Origin: Methanobacteriota archaeon
Lineage (GTDB): Archaea; Thermoplasmatota; Poseidoniia; Poseidoniales; Thalassarchaeaceae
DNA length: 48,264 nt
Direction: 5' to 3'
Assembly (NCBI GenBank): GCA_002716085.1
Contig: PAYZ01000018.1
Location: forward strand, 58,428 to 106,691
The position numbers and the translations under genes were made by a program. The notes beneath the pieces were generated by a model that saw nothing but the letters and a program-made list of their open reading frames with translations, ran no database searches and had not been told where the DNA came from. Shown piece after piece: positions 8,651 through 16,165 of this stretch; the first letter of the stretch is position 1, and every line of letters begins with the position of its first letter.

Positions 8651-9000
8651 TTGAGATGAGTTTTGATTGGACAGAAGAAGAGTTGCAGCAGGTTGTCGAT
8701 GAAAACCAAATTGTGATTTTCATGAAAGGGACTCCGGATAGCCCACAGTGCGGTTTTTCTTCCAGAGGAGCCCAAGTGGTCAGCATGGTAGCCAAAGAGT
8801 TGGATATAGAGACGTTTGCATGTGTTAATGTTCTGGCAGATCCCAGAGCCAGGTCTGCACTAAAGGAATGGTCAGATTTCCCTACCATCCCCCAGATATT
8901 CATCAACGGTGAGCTAATTGGTGGTTCAGACATCGCGCTCGAGCTATACCAGTCCGGTGAGCTGAGCCAGATGCTTACAACACATGATTCCTCGGAGTGA
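8647..9000 (+). CDS. grxD: Monothiol CGFS glutaredoxin (Grx4/GrxD type)
   Basis: Monothiol glutaredoxins carry [2Fe-2S] clusters between scaffold, target and BolA proteins. The family motif MKGTPDSPQCGFS is present with CGFS at 34-37, followed by the glutathione-binding FPTIPQIFINGELIGGSDI loop. Length (117 residues) is normal. The ATG at 8647 overlaps the bolA stop; a second ATG at 8656 is equally possible. The downstream transporter start overlaps this stop in the same way, so bolA, grxD and the transporter look like one translationally coupled unit. Confidence 0.93.
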   Translation: MIEMSFDWTEEELQQVVDENQIVIFMKGTPDSPQCGFSSRGAQVVSMVAKELDIETFACVNVLADPRARSALKEWSDFPTIPQIFINGELIGGSDIALELYQSGELSQMLTTHDSSE

Positions 9001-9932
9001 TTCAGACCATGTCGGCCTCTGCCGACGATCGTAGAACAATGGCCATAGCTCTGGGCGGCGCGACTCTGATTTCATTCGCACCTTTGTTTTACATTAAATC
9101 CGAAACAGACCCAATCACAGGTGCATTCTTCAGGATGATTTACGCTCTTCCGATTCTCGCTGCAATAGTATGGTTTCAGAAAGGCCTTGACCCGAGGGAC
9201 AAGAGAGCAAGGAACCTTACATTCGCAGCAGGTCTGCTATTAGCCTTGGATTTCATTGGTTACCACAGTGCGATAGATTACATCGGAAGCGGTATTGCTA
9301 CGATGATTGGAAACTCACAGGTCATTATAGTGACCCTGTCAAGTTGGATTCTTTTTGGAGAAAGACCGAATAGGCTCATCCTCCTTTCATTGCCTTTGGT
9401 CATGCTAGGGCTATTGCTGATCTCAGGAATATGGGATCAGGACCCATATGGATCAGACCCAGTAAAGGGGGTCATCGGTGGCGTAGTAGCCGCCATCTTC
9501 TATTCGTCCTTCCTAATTCTTTACCGATTTTCAAATAAGGCCAGGGCACCATCGGTAAACCTCCAGCTTGGAGCGACCTCGGGCGCTGCCACGGGGTTAC
9601 TAATTTTCGGAATTATGCCACTCTCCTCTGTTGGAATTCAACCAATAGACTTCTCAATCAGCTACCCCGAACACGCTTGGCTAGTATTGCTATCGATATC
9701 TTGCCAAGTAGTGGGTTGGATTGCTATAACCTATGCTCTGCCAAGACTACCTGCAGCTCACACTTCGTTTGCTGTCCTGCTTCAACCCGTCCTAACCATT
9801 CTATGGGGGATTATGCTACTTTCAGAGAAACCCTCCTTGCAGCAAATCGCTGGAATGATCATAATCTTCTCTTCGGTAATCGCAGTGACCCTTTTCGGCA
9901 AGGCAGAGAATGTAGAGTCCAATAGCTCCTGA
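8997..9932 (+). CDS. EamA/DMT-superfamily transporter
   Basis: A 311-residue membrane protein with about ten hydrophobic segments arranged as two EamA repeats, each ending with the family pattern (IIVTLSSWILFGERP in the first, LQPVLTILWGIMLLSEKPS in the second). Such proteins export or import small metabolites such as amino acids; the substrate cannot be read from sequence. The GTG at 8997 overlaps the glutaredoxin stop; the in-frame ATG at 9009 (MSASADDRR) is the more usual start. It is the last gene of the rpe-bolA-grxD run and converges on map. Confidence 0.88.
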   Translation: MIQTMSASADDRRTMAIALGGATLISFAPLFYIKSETDPITGAFFRMIYALPILAAIVWFQKGLDPRDKRARNLTFAAGLLLALDFIGYHSAIDYIGSGIATMIGNSQVIIVTLSSWILFGERPNRLILLSLPLVMLGLLLISGIWDQDPYGSDPVKGVIGGVVAAIFYSSFLILYRFSNKARAPSVNLQLGATSGAATGLLIFGIMPLSSVGIQPIDFSISYPEHAWLVLLSISCQVVGWIAITYALPRLPAAHTSFAVLLQPVLTILWGIMLLSEKPSLQQIAGMIIIFSSVIAVTLFGKAENVESNSS

Positions 9933-9960
9933 CTAACAAAATCAAATCATTTAGCCCTAA

Positions 9961-10060
9961 GGCCGGAACTGTAAGGTGTACAGGAGAGAGATAATTGCGA
10001 GGGGATGGGATGCACTCAGCGAGAACCTTTCGTCCTGTACGATTAACCCAGCGGGCCGGC
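9961..10060. other. Inverted-repeat structure between convergent genes; possible small RNA
   Basis: In the 190-bp gap between the transporter and map, GTACAGGA (9978-9985) pairs perfectly with TCCTGTAC (10033-10040) and is flanked by a second stem GCCGG (9962-9966) / CCGGC (10056-10060). The roughly 100-nt nested structure is followed on the plus strand by T-rich sequence (10108-10130) and preceded by an A/T-rich stretch (9940-9953). It may be a small RNA, a 3'-UTR structure or a bidirectional terminator. No tRNA, 5S rRNA or C/D box signature was found. Confidence 0.4.
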
Positions 10061-10122
10061 AATAGTTAATCGTTGTGAGGATAATTGCCGATCCGATGAA
10101 AAAATCACCATTTTCTATTCCT

Positions 10123-11136
10123 TTATTCGACTGTCAGGATTTCTGGCCCTCCATCAGAAACGAAAGCCGTATGTTCGAATTGTCCAACCATACCACGATC
10201 AACGTCTCTAAGGGCGCTGTAAACCTCCAAGAACCTGATCGATGTAAGCTTCTTCACAAGTGCCTTCCACTTTCTCCTCAATGACTCCTCGTCTTCCTCC
10301 GGGAATGGCTTGCTCAGAAGAGGGTAAGCCCATCTCTCCGCGAAAGGAAGAGTGTTGTAGCGTTCTTGGATGTATCTTGCCATGGTCGCACCAAGCGGCT
10401 TTAGCTTACCCTTTTTCAGCGCCTTCCTAATCTGCACATCACCCGTAACTCTCAGAATATTGGATGAACCGTTTGGAGGCACGTTCTCAATCATCCCGCT
10501 CTTTCCAGTTGTGTTGAAAGGCTCTACAGCATACACCCCACCCGCTTCTACTTGCCCCTTGTAACTAGGATTATTCGGGCCACAGGAGTACATGGGTATT
10601 GAAACCCCTGAGTGAAGGCTCCATCTCTCCATCTTATGTCCACTGAGGTTTCTAATAGGCTCAAAGCCAGCATCTACTGATGCCTGCTGAGCAGCTTCAC
10701 CCACTACGTGCCAAGGGGTTCCAGGATGCATCTTCTCTATCGCGGCATCTCTGGCCTCCTTTGCCGCCTTTATCTGATCAGTATGTTCTCCCCCGTTGCC
10801 AACTTCAATTGTCATAGCGTTGTCACCAAGAGCACCTTTAATGTGAACTCCAACATCTAGCTTCACTAGGTCACCTTTCTGGAAGACCATTTCTCCTTCA
10901 TGCCCTTCGGGAGGAATTAGCTCCGTATTGGTAGTGTAATGGGCAGCCATTTCATTTACAGAAATAGTAACCGGAAATGCGGCTTGTCCTCCATGCCTTC
11001 TGATGAATCTCTCAGCTGACTCAATAACTTCAGACCACTCCTTCCCTTCTACGATTTCTCCCTTTATCCCCTCAAGGGTCCTTCTAGCAACGTGACCAGC
11101 GTCCCTCCATTGCTTCAGATCCTCTTCCGCCACCAT
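10123..11136 (-). CDS. map: Methionine aminopeptidase, type II
   Basis: Removes the initiator methionine from nascent proteins. All metal ligands of the pita-bread fold can be seen: D94 (KLDVGVH), D105 (GDNAM), H167 (SGHKME), E205 (AVEPF) and E321 (GQFEHTAF), with the substrate-binding H66 in NEMAAHYT. The helical insertion that defines type II enzymes (about 240-300) is present, as expected for archaea. Length 337 is slightly more than the usual ~300. The start ATG at 11136 lies inside the end of the tsaC-like gene (22-bp overlap), so the two are probably co-translated. Confidence 0.95.
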   Translation of the reverse strand: MVAEEDLKQWRDAGHVARRTLEGIKGEIVEGKEWSEVIESAERFIRRHGGQAAFPVTISVNEMAAHYTTNTELIPPEGHEGEMVFQKGDLVKLDVGVHIKGALGDNAMTIEVGNGGEHTDQIKAAKEARDAAIEKMHPGTPWHVVGEAAQQASVDAGFEPIRNLSGHKMERWSLHSGVSIPMYSCGPNNPSYKGQVEAGGVYAVEPFNTTGKSGMIENVPPNGSSNILRVTGDVQIRKALKKGKLKPLGATMARYIQERYNTLPFAERWAYPLLSKPFPEEDEESLRRKWKALVKKLTSIRFLEVYSALRDVDRGMVGQFEHTAFVSDGGPEILTVE

Positions 11137-11720
11137 GAATATACATCCTCCGAGCTAACCTTTCCTTCCCTGATTACATCTATCTCCATCGACTCAGGCG
11201 TATCGCAGACCGTATGCCATGCTATCAAAGTACTGGGAAGGCCACCCTCGCAGAACCCTTCAAGGGCCTCAATCGGAAACTCTGGAGTGGAGAGATTTTC
11301 TGCAGCAGATAAGCAGTCTAACATCGGCTCCTCACCGCTGAGGTTTGCGCTAGTTGCGGTAAGTGGACCAGTCTTTCCCAGGAGCTCCTTAGCCACTGGA
11401 TGAGTGACTACCCTTACGGCTACTTGAAATCCCCCAAGTCTCTCATCCATCTTCTCAATCGCCTTTAGTACAATTGTCAACGATCCTTCTGGAAAAGACT
11501 CGAGGATGTCTGGCACGTCATCTGGAATCTCTACAATTTCAGAAGCTTGGGAGAGGTCGGTAACCCCCAAACTAACTGGTGACATGACCGATCTTTTCTT
11601 TATTCTGTACAAATCATCGAGCGATTTAGTAGTTGGGATGCACCCAAGAGCAGGTAGGGTTGATGTTGGATATACTAGGCAATTTCCCGATAAAGCCCAT
11701 CTTACGATATCCATCTTCAT
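11115..11720 (-). CDS. YrdC/TsaC-family threonylcarbamoyl-AMP synthase
   Basis: YrdC-domain proteins make threonylcarbamoyl-AMP from threonine, bicarbonate and ATP, the first step to the t6A37 tRNA modification. The domain is recognisable from YPTSTLPALGCIP (17-29), the basic motif RIKKRSVMSPVSL (39-51) and LTATSANLSGE (119-129). With 201 residues it is a single-domain protein lacking the Sua5 C-terminal domain that many archaea have. It overlaps map by 22 bp and follows the RDD protein gene directly, giving a compact minus-strand operon. Confidence 0.85.
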   Translation of the reverse strand: MKMDIVRWALSGNCLVYPTSTLPALGCIPTTKSLDDLYRIKKRSVMSPVSLGVTDLSQASEIVEIPDDVPDILESFPEGSLTIVLKAIEKMDERLGGFQVAVRVVTHPVAKELLGKTGPLTATSANLSGEEPMLDCLSAAENLSTPEFPIEALEGFCEGGLPSTLIAWHTVCDTPESMEIDVIREGKVSSEDVYSWWRKRI

Positions 11721-11722
11721 CC

Positions 11723-12295
11723 CTACTTGATGTGTCTCCTGCTTGCAGGAGGTAGAGAGAATGCATGGGCAACAATAGTGCCAACACTCAAATCTAGATT
11801 TGACTGATGGGTGTGTCTCTGCGAGATTCTTGCTATCTCATATAATCCTATGTAGATATTTACAATTGGAATAAGGAAAAGTAGTTTCCAAGCTGACCGT
11901 CTATCCCACATCTTGCTTGTTAATTTCTCACCATCGTCACAGACTATTGCCAAGCCTAACATTTTCTGCCCTAGTGATCTAGAATAGATTAGTCCCGTAA
12001 TCCTCCAATAAAACCAATGGCTAGAAAGCAAAATCGCAGAGAATGCTGCTGCATAATGGAAATCTGCCGAAATCCAAAGTGACAGGTTCAATGCGTTCCT
12101 AATCATACCGCCAGTAACAACCATTAGCACAGAGAATACAATTACAACATCAATTACAAATGATGCAAATCTCCTTGTCCAAGATGCCAGAATTGAACCT
12201 TCTGGTACGGACCAGTGATCTTGTTCCTGGGACACTATGGCCTTGGCGAGAGTCCCCCCCCCATGTATTGAGATGGGAGACTCATGATCTGCCAT
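11723..12295 (-). CDS. RDD-family membrane protein
   Basis: A small integral membrane protein of 190 residues. The RDD hallmark is in SWTRRFASFVIDVVIVF, with the basic pair and the membrane Asp at the entry to the first segment, then three or four hydrophobic segments and the conserved SRSLGQKMLGLAIV loop. RDD proteins are of mostly unknown function; some act as ion antiporters. ATG at 12295 is chosen because GAGGAT lies 6-8 nt upstream; a TTG two codons earlier is also in frame. It lies between the helicase gene (9-nt gap) and tsaC. Confidence 0.85.
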   Translation of the reverse strand: MADHESPISIHGGGTLAKAIVSQEQDHWSVPEGSILASWTRRFASFVIDVVIVFSVLMVVTGGMIRNALNLSLWISADFHYAAAFSAILLSSHWFYWRITGLIYSRSLGQKMLGLAIVCDDGEKLTSKMWDRRSAWKLLFLIPIVNIYIGLYEIARISQRHTHQSNLDLSVGTIVAHAFSLPPASRRHIK

Positions 12296-12304
12296 AATCA
12301 ATCC

Positions 12305-14233
12305 TCATGCTGTTCCCAACAGGTGCCATGCCTCAAGGTTCCGACTTCTGATGTGTTCAAGCCAATCATTCCAATCCTCATCATGACTTAGAGTATCGGG
12401 ATTCCCAATTACAATCAGACCTCTCCTGGATCTCGTTAGTGCAACATTTAGTCTACGCCGATCAGAGAGGAATCCAACGTTTCCATCAATATTTGACCTA
12501 ACACATGAGAAGATTATGACATCCTTTTCACGACCCTGGTACCCATCTATAGTCCGAACTTCTACACTTTGGAACTGTTCGGGAAGAATATCTCGTATAG
12601 AGCGAACCTGACCCGCGTATGGAGTCACTATGCCTACTTGGGATGTGGCAAAGCCTCCAGAGTCAACCAAATCCATCAGAATCTTAACTACCCAGGAAGC
12701 CTCTACTGGATTTTCTTTAGAAGCCCCGTCGGGGGAGAGGACTTCGTCTCCATCCACAGGAAGAAACAAAAGAGGAACATCCCAATCAGGCCAAAGAATC
12801 CCCCCAGGAGTTTCCCTGTCGGAGGCTTCGACCCCATCTTCCAGTACGCCGTCATAGAATTGGGTGTTCGGAAACTCAGAAATCGCAGGATGCATCCTAT
12901 ATTGGGTAGTAAGAATACTAGGAGAAATCCCCATATCGATAAGACGTTCGAATAGTGACCTGTCAAGGCCACCTTTCTCAGCTCTTCTAGAAATTACTGT
13001 AGGGGGGAGCTGTCGATGGTCACCAATTAGGACAACCTGCCTAGCTCCTCTTACAAGTGGAACTAGTGTTGCAGGCTCCGTGGCCTGTGTGGCTTCGTCA
13101 ATCAGAACCCTTGGGAATTTCCTCCCATCTAGAATTTCATGACCAGAACCAATACACGTACAACAGAGTACCTGAGCCCTATCTAGAATGTCATCTCGGA
13201 TTTCTCCCTCAATCCTCTTTACCTCCTTCCAGCCCCTGCTAAGGTCCCTGTGTGCCAGACCCTTTTCCTTTCCTCCCCTCATGCCCTTGATCCTCCTCGC
13301 TAATTTCTCATTTAGCTCGATATGACTCATCAAATCCTTCCTGAGAGGGTGCCTCTCCATCTCTGCATCCATTGTAGAATCTCTTAGGCCCTCGCGAACC
13401 TTAACTGGCTGACCAAGTCTAACTGCCCTGACTCCCCTCTTGACTAGGCCTTCTAGAAGGTTGTCAACCGCTACGTTTGAATCTGCAACTGCAAGCACTG
13501 TACCAATGTCTTGCTTAGCCCAAATCTCCAGAATCCTAACCGCTGTATGGGTCTTTCCAGTTCCCGGAGGCCCCTGAATCAATGTCAATCTGCTAGACAT
13601 TGCAGACTCTGCTGCAGATCTTTGTGCTTCGTTCAAATCTCTCTGAAGCACAACTCTTGCCTGCTTGGCCCCTCCCATCTCGGGTGTGAGAGAAGCTGTC
13701 CCAATTGGATCATGAACTAACCCCAACAGAAGCTCTCTGAGGGGAGCACTTCCATCCTCTTGGAAAACCGAATTCAGGGCATCCCTCATTCTGTCGAAAG
13801 CAATTCTATTCGCCCCTCTGTCCATCCTCCAATTGCCTTTCCTAAGTCCTTGCGGGGCGTCAGGTAATACTATCCTGATCTGATTTCGATTTCTATCGCT
13901 CACAATACCCTCTATTGGCTTCTCTGTCAGAGGACTCTTCCTACTTAGCATCACAATATCTCCTTGTCTGAATCTGTGACTACCCAGACTCATTCCTGAT
14001 CCGGGTCTTAACTTCACAATTCGTTGCCCGAATAACCAACCATCTGGTTTAGCAATTAACCCAAAAAGAGCAATACCATTAGCACGCAATCTCTTCTCTG
14101 ACCAGTTCCTAAGCCTATCCTCAGTCATTTCCATCTCATCATCTAGCTCCCACTGAATTAGTCTTAGGTACGCCTCATGGTGGTCTTGACTCCTGTTGAA
14201 TCGACTAGGAACTCTGTTTTCAGCTTCGACCAC
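12305..14233 (-). CDS. Superfamily 1B helicase of the Upf1/IGHMBP2/Dna2-like group
   Basis: A 642-residue DNA or RNA helicase. An N-terminal beta-barrel-like region (about 50-150) precedes the two RecA domains. Motif I is GPPGTGKT (221-228), motif II LIDEATQA (377-384), motif III GDHRQLPPTV (404-413), motif IV QYRMHP (444-449), motif V TIDGYQGREKDVI (561-573) and motif VI VALTRSRRGL (597-606). This motif set is that of Upf1-like 5'-3' helicases; the single-stranded target cannot be decided. It heads the minus-strand run helicase-RDD-tsaC-map and diverges from the zinc-ribbon gene over about 120 bp that contains TATA-like stretches in both directions. Confidence 0.92.
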   Translation of the reverse strand: MVEAENRVPSRFNRSQDHHEAYLRLIQWELDDEMEMTEDRLRNWSEKRLRANGIALFGLIAKPDGWLFGQRIVKLRPGSGMSLGSHRFRQGDIVMLSRKSPLTEKPIEGIVSDRNRNQIRIVLPDAPQGLRKGNWRMDRGANRIAFDRMRDALNSVFQEDGSAPLRELLLGLVHDPIGTASLTPEMGGAKQARVVLQRDLNEAQRSAAESAMSSRLTLIQGPPGTGKTHTAVRILEIWAKQDIGTVLAVADSNVAVDNLLEGLVKRGVRAVRLGQPVKVREGLRDSTMDAEMERHPLRKDLMSHIELNEKLARRIKGMRGGKEKGLAHRDLSRGWKEVKRIEGEIRDDILDRAQVLCCTCIGSGHEILDGRKFPRVLIDEATQATEPATLVPLVRGARQVVLIGDHRQLPPTVISRRAEKGGLDRSLFERLIDMGISPSILTTQYRMHPAISEFPNTQFYDGVLEDGVEASDRETPGGILWPDWDVPLLFLPVDGDEVLSPDGASKENPVEASWVVKILMDLVDSGGFATSQVGIVTPYAGQVRSIRDILPEQFQSVEVRTIDGYQGREKDVIIFSCVRSNIDGNVGFLSDRRRLNVALTRSRRGLIVIGNPDTLSHDEDWNDWLEHIRSRNLEAWHLLGTA

Positions 14234-14355
14234 GTTCTATCGTCGAGACCGATCCCTATCACCGTTACTTTATGGAGCAGTAAAAACCTCTTCAGATATC
14301 GCGAGTGAGAATTAAACGCTCAATGCAATTGAGAGGGATATCCGGGGGTGCTGGG

Positions 14356-15459
14356 ATGGTTTTTGATAGGTTCAAGTATTGGAGAAATTCCCAAACTAAG
14401 GGAAAGGTGTGCCCTTCTTGCCAGCACCTCAATCAAGAAGGAACAAAAGTCTGTACAAGATGTTACTACCAGATAGACAAGGCAGCCTTTGAACAGAAAG
14501 CCATTCTGGGAGATGAGGAGTCCACAGACTTGTTGGACGAGCTAATGAGCTCAATGGAAACCGAGGAAGCTCGGGATGAAGTAATACCCACATCATTTGC
14601 AATGGATGACTTGACCGTTGAAGTCGAACAATATGGGGAATCAGAAGACATCGTGCTAAACACAAAGCCCGATTTTGACTCAATGACAAACAATGAAGAA
14701 AACTTCGAAGAGGAATACGAACTGACATCTGACGACATACCACAATATGTCAATAAATTCGAAGTGCCAGAATCAGAACAGTACATTGTGGAAGAGAACA
14801 AGAAAACAAAGATAGATCTAATCCATCCAAATGCAGAGACTGCTGAGAATGTCCAAGTTGTTCCAGCTAGTCAGGTTTTGGAATCGAATGGGTGGAGCGG
14901 CCAAAATGAAACTTCAATCGATGATCCAGCAGATTTCGATGGTGACGGAAAAGTGGATGAGTACGAAGCAGCATTCGCAAATGAACCAGAAAAAACTCCT
15001 CAGGCAGAGCTAATTCCCAGATCCCCATCAATTCCAAGACTAAAAGCAGAACCAGTCGTTGAAGATGAGAAATTACAGAACTCAAGTGATACTGTTAGCG
15101 AAGTTCCTTCTGCCCCAAACCTAAATTTTGAACAAAGCCCCCAAGAGGAACAGCCTTTCAGTGAAAACACTACATTCTGGCCTTGGCTACAGCAGGAAGA
15201 GTGGGCTGCTCCCGAGATCATCAAGCAATTACAGTCTGCAATAAGATCAGCAAAGGACCAGAATACTGCTCAGGCTACAGTCCTACTCGACGAAGTGGGC
15301 CCTCATCTGGGGAATAGAACCTCCCTAGTATACTCAGTTGCAAGGTTAATGATCTCAATCGGAAGGGAAAGGGAGGCGAAGAAAATGGTCGAGTTGGCTT
15401 TCAAAGCCAATCCCGATGATCCAGATATCTCTAGAGCGAGGGATAAACTGGCTTCATAA
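14356..15459 (+). CDS. Zinc-ribbon protein with acidic linker, EF-hand-like loop and helical C-terminus
   Basis: No known family recognised. Residues 19-36 form a zinc ribbon (CPSC ... CTRC). Then comes a long acidic, low-complexity stretch (about 45-290) rich in Glu, Asp and Ser, interrupted near 190-203 by DPADFDGDGKVDEYEA, a good match to an EF-hand or dockerin calcium loop. The last ~85 residues form helices with the ending AKKMVELAFKANPDDPDISRARDKL, resembling a TPR pair. No signal peptide or membrane segment, so it is likely cytosolic, perhaps an adaptor binding a partner through the TPR-like end. ATG at 14356 is preferred over 14305 because GGGGGTG precedes it and the ribbon follows directly. 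Confidence 0.65.
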   Translation: MVFDRFKYWRNSQTKGKVCPSCQHLNQEGTKVCTRCYYQIDKAAFEQKAILGDEESTDLLDELMSSMETEEARDEVIPTSFAMDDLTVEVEQYGESEDIVLNTKPDFDSMTNNEENFEEEYELTSDDIPQYVNKFEVPESEQYIVEENKKTKIDLIHPNAETAENVQVVPASQVLESNGWSGQNETSIDDPADFDGDGKVDEYEAAFANEPEKTPQAELIPRSPSIPRLKAEPVVEDEKLQNSSDTVSEVPSAPNLNFEQSPQEEQPFSENTTFWPWLQQEEWAAPEIIKQLQSAIRSAKDQNTAQATVLLDEVGPHLGNRTSLVYSVARLMISIGREREAKKMVELAFKANPDDPDISRARDKLAS

Positions 15460-15482
15460 CCCCTTTCTCTTACGTAGAACTC

Positions 15483-16097
15483 ATGCGTCGGGCCAACTTG
15501 CCCCACTCGATGATCCGAAGGGCTACCACTTCAATCAGAGTCGACGAGGGCTTGGTCCTTCGACCGGTTTCAAGAACTCATCTTCCAGATATCATCGAGG
15601 CCTTCGATGAGACCTGGCCCGAAGTCATCAGAGCCATGCCCTGGATCAATCCAGATAAGGAAGCTAAGCCTCAGATTGAAGATTTCATTCTAGATACAGA
15701 GAAGAAGGGAAGGTCGGGAATCCTACATCACTGGGTGATGATCAGACCGTGGGATGGCTACGTCCTAGGGTTAATTGGGTTCGACAGAGTAACTAGGTCA
15801 AAGAGGGCTATGTGGAATCTGGGATACTGGGTAAGAAGCTCAGAGCAACGACATGGCTATGCTAGAAGGAGCATTGACGCCTCGTTAGAGTGGCTCGGTC
15901 AGCCCGGAGTCATTACTATTGAGATGAAAGTCGATCCAAACAATACTCCCGGAACAAAGACGGTGATGAGGACAGTCAGGAAGTGGGGCGGGGAGAGGTG
16001 CGTATTGGGCGACTCCCAGATTACTGTTGCAGGGATTAGAACTACACACGAATGCCACTTAATCGAGATTGGTAGGGAAACACCCTCTTCATCATAG
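15483..16097 (+). CDS. GNAT acetyltransferase (RimJ/RimL-like)
   Basis: A 204-residue GNAT protein. The N-terminal half has the LVLRPVSRTHLPDI motif typical of RimJ/RimL acetyltransferases, followed by the beta-strand YVLGLIGFDRVTRSK and the acetyl-CoA-binding segment WVRSSEQRHGYARRSIDASL (QRHGYA in place of Q/RxxGxG/A). The likely reaction is transfer of acetyl from acetyl-CoA to an amine of a protein or small molecule; the substrate is unknown. Starts at 15483 or 15510 are both possible. It sits 23 bp after the zinc-ribbon gene and about 70 bp before aceE. Confidence 0.82.
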   Translation: MRRANLPHSMIRRATTSIRVDEGLVLRPVSRTHLPDIIEAFDETWPEVIRAMPWINPDKEAKPQIEDFILDTEKKGRSGILHHWVMIRPWDGYVLGLIGFDRVTRSKRAMWNLGYWVRSSEQRHGYARRSIDASLEWLGQPGVITIEMKVDPNNTPGTKTVMRTVRKWGGERCVLGDSQITVAGIRTTHECHLIEIGRETPSSS

Positions 16098-16142
16098 AGA
16101 CTCCGTCGACCCATTCAAAAAATACACCCGACTCGTTAATCC

Positions 16143-16154
16143 GCCCTGCGGGGC
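16143..16154 (+). promoter_or_regulatory. Small GC hairpin in the aceE leader
   Basis: GCCC-TGCG-GGGC forms a perfect 4-bp stem 11 nt before the aceE ATG, and an A-rich TATA-like stretch (about 16115-16125) lies upstream. It may be the 5' end of the aceE mRNA. Evidence is short and weak. Confidence 0.25.
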
Positions 16155-16165
16155 AGTGCGTGAAC

